Positions 22,501-34,500 of a stretch of DNA of 64,000 nt are shown here, one piece after another. The DNA lies in assembly GCF_021869535.1 (NCBI RefSeq), contig NW_026262734.1:93687285-93751284 (forward strand). Reading direction: 5' to 3'. Source of the stretch: Mytilus californianus. Taxonomy: Eukaryota; Mollusca; Bivalvia; Mytilida; Mytilidae. A program made the translations under genes and the position numbers. Positions within the stretch are counted from its first letter, which is position 1. The number at the start of each line of letters is the position of its first letter. The notes beneath the pieces are model-generated. The model did not search any database and was not told the DNA's origin. It was given only the letters and a program-made list of their open reading frames with translations.

Positions 22501-25500
22501 TTCATTAGAGAACCACATCAATAACAGCGAATTTATTGCAGTTCTTTTTCTCTACTGTTGCTAGATATCATCAACAATGAGGACATCATTCCCATTGATT
22601 TTTCGTGTTTGTTAAGATATTATCGTACGTCATAACTTTTACAAATGATTTTGGTCAACCTCTGCAAATTGCAAATATTATGTTTCTGAATGATCCTTTT
22701 TTATATTAATAATTCTCTTGCTCTTCAAGGAATGACTGTATCATTTTTTCTGTCAATGAAGAAATATATTTCGAATAGACAGAAAAAAATATTACAGTCA
22801 TTCCTTATAATTTAATTTTAAATTCCATTTTTGAGGAGTAAAAAATGAAAAACGTTGATGACGTCACGGTCACGTGACCAAAATATATCTATTATATTTA
22901 TGATAGACAAAAAAAACTTTCAACCAATCAGAAGACGGATTACATGTATATCAAAAATAAGATTATTATCATTCTATATTAAACACTAACTGTTGTGTGT
23001 AAACTACTATTAAGAACATTCCTTTCATCTAAAAACAATCTGGCATGTGGAAATACTTGTTTAGCTTTTAGGAATAACTCTTGTGTTATATTTGGTGATT
23101 GTGTGTAGATCTCCAGGAATTCATCTTGTAATACATCACTGTACACATCTAAATTTTCAAAACTAAAAATAAACAATACAATGCAAAGTAGAGAATATCA
23201 TTCACATTTGGTTTTATAATAGTGTTAGTTCATTGGCTATATAAAAATTTAGCAGTCGACAACTGAACAATAATGTGTTAACATTGCTTAAGAATATTCT
23301 TTTAAGGAATGTGGGTACAAAGTAGTTACCAGGAGATGCATGCACCTTTAGTTAAATTAACAGTAGATGGTTGGACAATAATAAGTCGCAATAGTTTATC
23401 GATATTCTGAAAAGGATGTGGGTACAACTTAGGTGGGCGAAACGACGAATAGACAGAACTTATAAAATCCACTAAATATTACATAGAAAAACGTAAGATC
23501 TAGAAACAAGAACATATACAATATCGTAAAATCGTTGATATTGGTATTCGATTAATTTTTGTAAAGCTAGTATGTGAAAATAAAGAGCTACATGCCTTGT
23601 AATCGGGATAAAGACGGAGTATAACTTCGTAATTTATTTGGCCTTTTCAATTTTATATTCGAGTGTCACTGATTAGTCTTTAATAGATAAAACGCGCGTA
23701 TGGCGTACACAAATTTAATCCTGATTCCTTTTATGAATTTATTTGCAGTCTTGCTCTCGCAAGCTCTCAAAGGTTAAGGACTATTTCAAGTTGAGCGATG
23801 GCGTTGGTCCATGTCTGTCATATTTGTGTTATATAAACTGGTTTTGTTATAAATTAGGCCGTTAGTATTCTCATTTGAATTGTTTTTTATTTTTCATGTC
23901 GGGGCCTTTTATAGCCGACCACATGATATGGCTTTTTTCTCATTGTTGAAGGTCGTACGGTTGCCTATAATTGCTAACATCCATTTTCATTGGAACTTTG
24001 ATGGATAGTTGTCTCATTGGCAATCATACCACATCTTCTTATTCTTAAATTTATCACAGAAATCTAAGTTGTGAGTAAACAAAAAAGTGTATATATTACT
24101 TCAAAATTCAAATATTGCGAAATCACTGAATGCCGTCAAGATATGTAAGTGGGAACATTTATTGTCAATATAAGTCATTTATAACTAAGTCTTGAATTAA
24201 GATATTATACACGTACCTCTCATTAAACAAAGCAGACATATAATTAATTCTATCTTGAATAGCCAGGTTAATATCTCTAAGTGGTAGCTTAGATATCCAG
24301 TCAGGATTACTTTTGCTCAACGCAGAGAATAAGCCACTCCCCCATCTTTTTAACCTTTAATGAAATATTATATAATATCTTTGTACACTAAATGATATTA
24401 CAAAAAGGAGGTATTTTATCTTCAATATCAGAACGAATATCGATAAAATGTTATCATTTATAATTACCAGTTTGATAAGTCATATTCCAATTATGTTTCC
24501 TCTATTCCTAAATTTCGAGGAAACGTGTTAACAGTTTCCAGACATATTTTTAAATTTATTAAGATTGCTATTTTGAAAAGCATGATATAAGATCTAAAAC
24601 TCCTTACCTATGACTTCGAAGACGTTGCATTGCTTGAACTAATGTTTCACTATCTAGCTGTCTCTGCAAAATACATAACGGTATACTATAAGTTCTAATG
24701 TATTGATATAACAAAAAAGTTATTAATCAATCATTCTACTCCCCGTCTACGATAGAAGTGGGACATTGTCTTTTCTGGTCTATGGGGACGCTGGCCCTTC
24801 ATTAAGGTAGTTTACCATGAAGTTGTAGACAAATCAACTAAGCTATTACTTTTTTCTTTTTTTGATGTGAACTTTAACAAATTATTGTTTTGAACCCTGT
24901 CTCCATGGTTCACTGAACAATAGAGACGTGACGAGATCATATTCAGGTTAAAGTTTTGGATTATTGCAGTTTACAATAAAGTTGTTGTCACATCAACTTA
25001 AACTTAAAACCTATGTTCATAATTGTGTTTATTTATTTTACTTGATGTCATATTATGATTGTGACCCCGATTGTACGTTCACGGAAGAAGAAATTTTAAG
25101 TGCAAACAAGGCCTGGTATCCTAAAAATATTATTTCTTTAGTCGTATAGCTTAAATATACCTGTAAAAGTCTTCCATGTAGCACTGCACCTCCCGCCAAT
25201 AAAAGTGAAAGAGGCATTCCATAAATGAGTCAACTATATACTAAGTAGTTTACTCATTTGTGGTATGCATCTTGTATATCTTTAAATGTTAATATTCCTT
25301 TGTTTCAAAATTTCTTGGAGACCTTCTATGCTTCCGTACTGAACACACTTGTTGGCACTGTATAGGTTGTGTTCCTTAACCGATCTTCTAACAACTTGGT
25401 ATACATATTCAGTATATGGATAAACTTCAAGAGTTCAAGGTTAAAGTCATATTGCTATTTTTAATTATTTTGGTATATACAGTGTTGGCTATTGTGACTT

Positions 25501-28500
25501 CAGAACTATACCCAACAATAACTATTGTTGCAACAAACAAGTAGAGATTACACTTTCAAGACGTCTGTGTTCTCGAGGGCAATAACATCACACCCAAATC
25601 ACAACTTAGTGTATTTACCACCCCACGATTAATCGTAAACAGAAAAATAATTGAGACTACCGACAATTAAACCGTATTGACGATGTCTACATACTTGTAA
25701 ATGAATGTCTTTTTGGTGACTTAAAAAATTATAAAGTTAATTAGCACAGTATGAGCTTCTAAAGCCAGACTTTACAGACATTGTATCACCCTTATTCAAG
25801 TGAAAAGATGCGGAAGGTACCAACGGGGGAATTAAAGATTAGTCACATAAATACAGATTTGTTTTGTATAATTCGGAATTTATCAAGCAAACTGGAAGTT
25901 CAACGTTTGAAAAGAAAAAAATACATTAAGACTGTTCGTTCTCTAGACTCTGTTGCTGTAAACAGAAGAAAGTTACATGCAAACACTTAACTTCTGATTA
26001 CGTATGTGAGTACGTTTTATTATTTTTTAAATGACACCTTACTGTTTAGCTATTGATGTTGCTGTTAGCCATAAGGGCAGACAGTAGTTGAAAATGTCTA
26101 TTTTTGGTCATAGAAGTCGTAATTATGGCAACAACAAAAGTAGTAGTTTGCAGTATACCTGATCTGACTCCATGTTTATCCATTGTATTCCATTGTCTAT
26201 CTCTCCCCACTCGAAATTGTCATACATGAACTGACCATAGTTAGTAAGAGAGTCGTTTACTAACAAGTCTGGTTGTATGGTTGAACCAAAGGCATACTGA
26301 CTTTGTGTTTGTTTAATCTGAAATGTAACGGCATTTTTTTCTGGTTTTGCTGATTTGGTAAACAAACCCAAGAACACATAATTTTCAAAAGTACTAATTG
26401 TGTTTTTGCGTTTAACTTAATTGTCATTGAAATTATCAAATGCGACTCATGAGCGACTTTTTATTGTGACAAACAGGACAATTGGACCACACGCGGATCC
26501 GAAACTTCTTCTCTTTTCGAAATGTCTGACTTTCTTAGAGGGTTTTTATGAATTTCATGTTTGTTTAATCTGCAATGTTTTTCTATGCAGTTTTTGGTAA
26601 AACGTGTGTCCGTCTTTTTTGTCGTTATGGACATAGAGTTTTACGATTTTTTTATCTATTATTTTGATTTTTTAATCAGATACCACCCTTGTGTTGTACA
26701 TAAGTATCGTTGCCTTCGAATGTTAAATAAATCAGCGAACACGGGAAACTGTATTTGCAACAACTTATGGTTTAAGGGATCAATCCACCATTTCGCTAGA
26801 CCGATTTTCACAGTTATCTAAAATAGAGCTAAAATAATCCGTTACGTATAATTTGTATGAAACCAATTCATCAACCATCCTATTGTCCATGCGTCTTTTA
26901 ATTCGCATATAGAAACTGCTTACAGAACATAGAAATCTTGTGTTTCAACCAAGAACTCATTAAATTAGTATGCCGGACTTTTTGATGATAAGCTAGTGGT
27001 AATGTGGTAATGTTTTAGCGGCAATGTTTGAAATTGAGTGATTTTTTTTATTTGTTAATTAACATTTAGAAAAAAAAGTTATTTTTATAGTACTAAATAC
27101 GATAAGTATCGTGGCAATACTGGGATAATTCGTTTTTATTTTTGAGAATTTTTCAAATTCGCATATTATTAGCTCACCGGGCCCGAAGGTCCCATTTGAG
27201 CTTATGCCATCACTTGGCGTCCGGCGTCGTCCGTCGTCGTCGTCTGTCGTCGACGTAAACTATTTCAAGAGTCTTCTGAAACTACTGGGCTAAATATCTT
27301 CAAACTTTAACTGAATGTTCCTTATGGTATCTAGTTTATAAATTGTATCCAAAGTTTTGATCCATCAACAAACATGGCCGCCATGGCAAAAAATAGAACA
27401 TAGGGGTCAAATGCAGTTTTTGGCTTATATCTCAAAAACAAAAGCATTTAGAGCAAATCTGACAGGATAAATAAGTTTAATAGGTCAAGATCTATAAGCC
27501 ATAAAATTTTCAGACGAACCGAACAACCCATTGTTGGTTTGTTGCCACTTAATTGGTAATTTTAAGGACATTTTTCAGTTTTTGGTTATTATCTTGAATA
27601 TTATTAAAGATAGAGATAAGCTGTGAACAGCAATAATGTTCAGCAAATAAGATCTACAAAAAAGTTTGATGACCAAAATTGTCAATTGACCCCTTAAGGA
27701 GTTATTGCCCTTTAAAGACAATTTTACACAATTTGTTCATCATATTTGCTTACATTTAGAAAAATCTTCTCCTCTGAAACTACTGGGCTTACTACTTCTA
27801 AACTTTAACTGAATGTTACTTAAGATATCTTGTTTATAAATTGTATCCGAAATTTTGATCCATTAAAAAACATGGCTGCCATAGCTAAAAATAGAACATA
27901 GGGGTCAAATGCAGTTTTTGGCTTATATTTCAAAACCTAAAGCATTTAGAGCAAATCTGACATAGAGTAAATGATCAATAGGTCAAGTTCTATCAACCCG
28001 TTGTTAGGTTGCTGCCACTAAATTGGTTATTTTAAGGAAATGTTGCAGTTTTTGGTGATTATCTTGAATATTATTGAAGATAAAGGTAAACTGTTTACAA
28101 CAAAAATGTTCAGCGAAGTAAAATCTACAAAAAAGGTTATATGACCATAATTGTCAATTGACCTCTTAAGGAGTTATTGGCCTTTAAAGACAATTTTTCA
28201 CACTTTGTTCATCTAGTTTGCTTGCCTTACTTTAAAAAATCTTCTGCTTTGGAACTGCTGAATTTTTTTGAGCCAAACTAGGGCTGAATGAGTTTCAGAG
28301 TATCTAGTACAAATTTTGTATTTTGTTTCCTGGCAAGAAACATAGCCACTATGGCTATAAAGGAACATGGTAGTAAAATGCACTTTTTTGCTTTGGAAGA
28401 AAATATGACAGATACAAAGAACATTTAAATGGTATTTTTAAGCCACTCATTAATAAATATTGAAAAGCAAAAATAATCATTGATGAAAGATTTACAGCAA

Positions 28501-31500
28501 AAAGTTACAGGTGAGCGATTCAGGCTCTTGAGAGCCTCTTGTTATTCATTTATCATTAACTTTAAACTAAACAGGAGGCTTACTAAATGATGTGTCTCCT
28601 TAAAATTGGTGTTAAAATATTTTTAGTTTTGAAGTATCGCAAATGTAGAATGAAAAAAAGTCCAAAAAAAAAAAAAAAATCCCATATGATAAATTTTGAC
28701 ACTAATTTAAACACATATCAATATACGCTAGCAATACCTTATCAAAAAAATATGAATATTCTTAAACAGTTAAAAAAAAACATTAATTTAAATCACCAAG
28801 AATATATGGAATATAAATGCCAGTTGTAGGAAAAGATAATGATAAACAATTATATTTTACAGGGAATTAATAACAGAATATCGGTTAAATGAGATAATCA
28901 AAATCTAACGAATGGGCATGTAACAGTTCGATTAAAAAAAAACCAATTTAATCAGCATACCCGTTTGGTTAAGGAAGGAAACTTCTTGAATACTATTTTT
29001 AAAGGAAAAAAAAGACATCAATTTTGATCATTTAAGTAACTTTTAGATATACCTTGTTCACACTCTTATTACAGGCAGATTCAGAGTCTGTATCCCGTTT
29101 CCCATTAAAACATTTATTTTTAACAGTTGTATTTGCTTTCATGTATAGTAGATTTGTGTCTGCTGTTTTGATTGACATTGCAATACATGGTACTTTGTAA
29201 TCGTGTACAATAAAACATATTTTGATATACTTGTATAACATATGGTGTAGCATTCTTCTTCTTTCATTGGTAATTACAAACACGTGATACATTTTGTACA
29301 AAGGTTATTTCAGTATATGGACGCAATATATATATAGAATAAATAGAAAACACATTGAATATAAAAAAAGAAGATGTGGTATGATTGCCAATGTCCATTT
29401 CCAGAATACACTTTTTACATAATATGTAATATATAAATTAAGGACTTTCACTCAGTCAATACGACAAATATGGACCAGTTAGATTATATTGAATCTCAGT
29501 CACTATAATCTGAACATGTCCATATATAACGTATTGACCTCGTCAAAAGTCCATAATTGATATTTGTGTTACCTGTAAGCTGATAGCCTGTTATAGGGTG
29601 GGATATTTGTTCAACTGTTTTCATTATTTAATATCTGTGGGAACCGTGGATTTCGCTTTACTAGCATTCGTATTTGCATTGTGTCTGTTTGCTTAATTCC
29701 TTGCATTGAGAAAATAATATGATATAAATGTAAGGGAATAACACTCTACATTTATTTGAAGTAATTGTAATAACTTGTATCTAACGAGACTTATTTGTAT
29801 TGTTTGAGACAATACCTTAACTCGAATGCTTTAACAAATATCAAGTTTTGATTGTTGACAAGAAGATAAGACCAAAGAATTTTGATAATAATTACATAAA
29901 TTTGAAACCTTAAACTAATTTATTCATCAAAAAATCATATTACCTCGACGTGCATATAACTGATATCTATACAATAAGAGCCGTGATTTTCTCGACAATA
30001 GTAATCACTGGTATGGTGTGAAACGGGCCTAAAATTAAAAAAAAATAGATGTATATGTATAAATTTGCATTGCTATACGACGTGTCTCGGTATTTTATAC
30101 ATCCAACATTCATTTACATGTATTTATTTTTGATGTTTCTGTTGTGGTTTCGGTTGGATAATGTGTTATGTCTTATCACGTTTGAAGGACGTGGTTTTCA
30201 ACAGACTGTCGGAATTCCAATGGGAACCAATTGTGCCCTCTTCTTGCCGACTTTCTTTATTATTATGAGGCTGACTTCATACAGGAACTTCTTAGGAAGA
30301 AAGATAAGAAATAAGCAATATCCTTTAACTTTACGTTCCGCTATATAGATGATGTTCTCTCACTAAATAATACAAAATTTGGTGACTATGTTCAACGAAT
30401 CTATCCCATCGAACTAGAGATAAAGGATACTACAGATACAGTTAAATCTGCCTCATATCTTGACTTACATCTAGAAATTGACAATGAGGGTCGGTTGAAA
30501 ACAAAACTTTACGACAAAAGAGATGATTTCAGCTTTCCAATTGTGAACTTTCCATTTCTATGTAGCAACATTCCAGCAGCGCCTGCATACGGAGTATATA
30601 TCTCCCAATTGATACGATATTCCCGTGCTTGTATTTTCTATCATGATTTCCTTGATAGAGGATTGCTGCTCACAAGGAAGCTATTAAACCAAGAGTTCCA
30701 AATGGTGAAGTTGAAATCATCCCTTCGTAAATTTTACGGACGCCATCACGAGTTGGTTGACCGTTATGGAATAACCGTTTCACAGATGATATCGGATATG
30801 TTCTTTATGTCGTAACTACAATACCCTTCCCTTTTACGAATGTGACCTACCGAATTAGACTATTTACCGGATTTGTAATAACATAAGCAACACGACGGGT
30901 GCCACATGTGGAGCAGGGTCTGCTTACCCTTCCGGAGCACCTGAGATCACCCCCAGTTTTTGGTGGGGTTCGTGTTGTTTAGTCTTTAGTTTTCTATGTT
31001 GTGTCATCTGTACTATTATTTGTCTGTTTGTCTTTTTATTTTTGGCCATGGCGTTGTCAGTTTGTTTTCGATCTATGAGTTTGACTGTCCCTCTGGTATC
31101 TTTCGTCCCTCTTTTATCGATTGTAGTCCAAATAGTTATAAAATTGCCTTTCAATACAGCCATTGTCATGAAAATCTTTGGACGGGTATTGTGAAAATAA
31201 TTGTATGTAGTTCAAGATTACATATTTGTTACATAAGTGCGTCACCGTGTGTGATGTCCTGTGCTGTTTGTCGTTGATGGAAGATGTTCGTTGTTGCTCT
31301 GCAGTTTGCATGTTGTGTCGACTATTATATCATTCGCTTGTGCGTTTCTCTGCGATGAGGGTTTTTGCTTGTTTTTGTGCTGTATTTCTGTCACGTAGTG
31401 TTGTCATTTTAGCGATATTTTTTAACATTGCCATATAGGCGGGAGGTTTGGCTAACCATACAATCAGGTTCAACCCATCATTTTTCTTAAAACGTCCTGT

Positions 31501-34500
31501 ACCAAGTACACCTGTATACTACTTTTGCCTTTATTTACCCCTAATCAGGTAAAACGTTTTAAATTTTCCGTAATTCGTTATCCAGTGGCCTTTCACAGAT
31601 TAGAAAGAAGGTTTAGATGTTGCAAACAGATTGATTCTCAACTTTCATCGTTGTTTGAGTATACAATATAATCTTATTTTTGAAAAAAAAATGTGTCTGA
31701 GCCTTTTTGTTTCAAGTATTTGATATCACTGCCAAAATTTTCTTAGAAACTGTTTATAAGCTCAAGTTTTCTGTATTGTCTTGTGTACACGTGCATGTGT
31801 CTTCGTTATTGATTCATCATTAAATATGCAAAAATCTGTATGCTGTGGTTTTCTGGGGTTTGCATTTTACCTTTGAAATCAAAACGTTCTGATTTTTATG
31901 GTTACATATTAAAAAAATCTTTATTACAAGTAGAAATATACCGACGTTAATGTAAAGAGGCCTCTCGTAACTTATCATGATCAATTTCAGAATCATGCAT
32001 ACGTAAGTAAAAGGAAACCTTTCGAAAATTATAAATTTCAGAATTATACTGACGTTAATGTAAGCGTGGCCTTTCGAAGTCGATCAATTTCAGAGTCTGC
32101 CTGTGATTTCCAGTTGGTATTCTTTGGTAATAAAGTAAGTGATGCTTCATCAAACAGAAAATCTACTTCATGCTCCGGTATTTCAATAGAAAGGTTAACA
32201 TTGATAGACTGAATACCTGCAATAGTGTAATATTAAAATTAGATATCCCAAACATCTAAGACAACTAATGTAACCAGTTTGTAGAATACTAGAAATAGCC
32301 AACTTAGAAACATCGATATTCATAAAATACCTGTAAATTATGAACATAAAAGAACCCCCAAAACTATTATGAGTTTGTAAAAAAAAAACAAGACGAAAAT
32401 CAATACACGGAGCCAAATGGAAATCCGTTCATCAATACTGCATATTGAATTTAGGAGAACTAAATGCTATAAATGACCATATGATATTTTTCACGAATTA
32501 AATTCGGAAATTAAAATGTTTTCAGTGCATCACCGAATAATAAGAAATTTGTCCAATCAGTAGTGTGTAAAACCCCAAATAGGAAATACAACAGTACATC
32601 TTGGAAATAATTAAGTCAATCGAGAAAATTCTTATTAGAGTACAATCAATCAATCAATTACATACTATGATTTATTGAAGTATTATTCATAATAGTTTGT
32701 AAAAAGGAAACAATTGTTAGTAGGTCATAAAACACTTTACTATTGTTTCTTATTTTTACTTCAAAGTGACTTTTAAGCATTAGAAAAGAACAGTGTTTTG
32801 AAGGGGAAAAATAAAGGACAAAAACCCGAATAGTTCCATAAAATATACGAAAGATTTCTTAGAACAGATGTCTTAGAAACTAATTAATTATAATTAAAGA
32901 GGTTTTCATTTATTTAATTGATAACAGTTGTATCATGATGTTTAATTTTGTATTATATTCAATATTTGATATTTACCATTTGGTATATATACATCTCCAC
33001 CAAGCTCGGTCCATCCAAAGCCTATCTGTACTTTTGGATAATCCACAAACCTCTGTTTAATATATGTTCCTGCAAAACGTTTTCGTTGTCATTTTGTTAT
33101 TTTACATTTACATTCGACAGATATAAAATTTTTATTAATATTTCTGACTAGACGTTTGGACATTTGACAGAGGGTAAAATTTTCACACATTGTTGTCAAT
33201 ATTATGCGACTGTCGTACAAGTAAGAAGTTAAGCTAGCTATAAAACCAGGTTTAATCCACCATTTTCTACATCAGAAAATGCCAATTACGAGTCAGGAAT
33301 ATGACAGTTGTTATCCATTCGTTTGCTGTGTTTAAACTTTTGGTTTTGCCATTTGCATGATTATTGTAGGGACATTCCGTTTTGAATTTTTCTCGGAGTT
33401 CGATTTTTTTATTATTTTACTTTTTTTATAGCTAGCTAAACCTTTCACTGGTATGAAAATCGCATGAAATTCCATTACATTGACAACTTTGTGTGAACAA
33501 AACAAAAAGACATAATACATGGCAAAGGTAAAAATGTCAACCTTGTGTTAAACCTAGGTTTTATAACGTCTGGTATCAAGATATATTATAAATAACAAAA
33601 ATGCATAATGCAACAACGAAAAATCGCACATACAACAGTCTTCAGAAACATCTTGCATAAAGTACAGAACCACCAAATGTTCATTACATAATACACAGAA
33701 AAAACATGCACACTACACGTATAATCCTATTTAAATTAAATTCAATTCTAACAAAAGATGAAGAAACACACTTTTCATACCCCCATAACTTGGCTGTAAA
33801 TAATTACTTTATTTATGTTTTTATTTTATACACTTAAGGAAGTTCGCTACTCAGTTTCAAAATAACAAGCTTTTCATAACACTAGTATATATTGATAGGG
33901 GATTAGTAAAGGAACCAAATGAGCGGAAACAAAATATAGGTCCGTGTGCTCGTTTTCGAGATATTAGCCATTGAAATTTTGGCGGGAAAATGTTCTCTCT
34001 TGATTCTTCATAGCTTTATCATTGACGAGTTTAAGTTCACAAAAACTTTTAAAAAATAACAAAGATTTTATAAGACTTTTACAGATGGCTTATAATTATA
34101 CATGTAAAAGAGTTATAAAAAGAAAAATGGTGGTTAGTGGGCAAAATTTTTGAAGGCATTCAAATGGATAAAACCAGAGGATTCCGAAAATCTGACAAAA
34201 ATTCCAAAACATGCCAAGCGAACATCCTTAAACATAAACATGCTGTCAAATGTGAGGAGGATATCAAAATGCGTGAACAGCTTTGAAATATGCAAATTAG
34301 AAATGTTAGAAATCAGGAGGCAAATAGAATGGATGGCGGTAATTCAATTTTTGCTTAAAACGGCAATAGCGATTTGGATGTAATTTAAAACACACAAATT
34401 TTCTGTTCGTGCTAGTTGTTGATATGTGATATTTTTTTTTATAAAAATACCCATTAAGTCAGTCTTGTACCAACCAGAGTACAGACAATCTTCGAATTCG

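Noticed and set aside
29032-29301. Minus-strand frame with a possible donor, between GH10 exons 5 and 6 (candidate extra exon)
   Set aside because: Exon 5 joins exon 6 directly in phase 0 to give a family-like 'MHVEIKQTQSQYAFG'. Adding this frame would insert unrelated residues, and I see no good acceptor.
34150-34383. 77-codon frame inside GH10 intron 2
   Set aside because: No recognised domain, opposite strand to the host gene, and the B2 intron has no matching frame.
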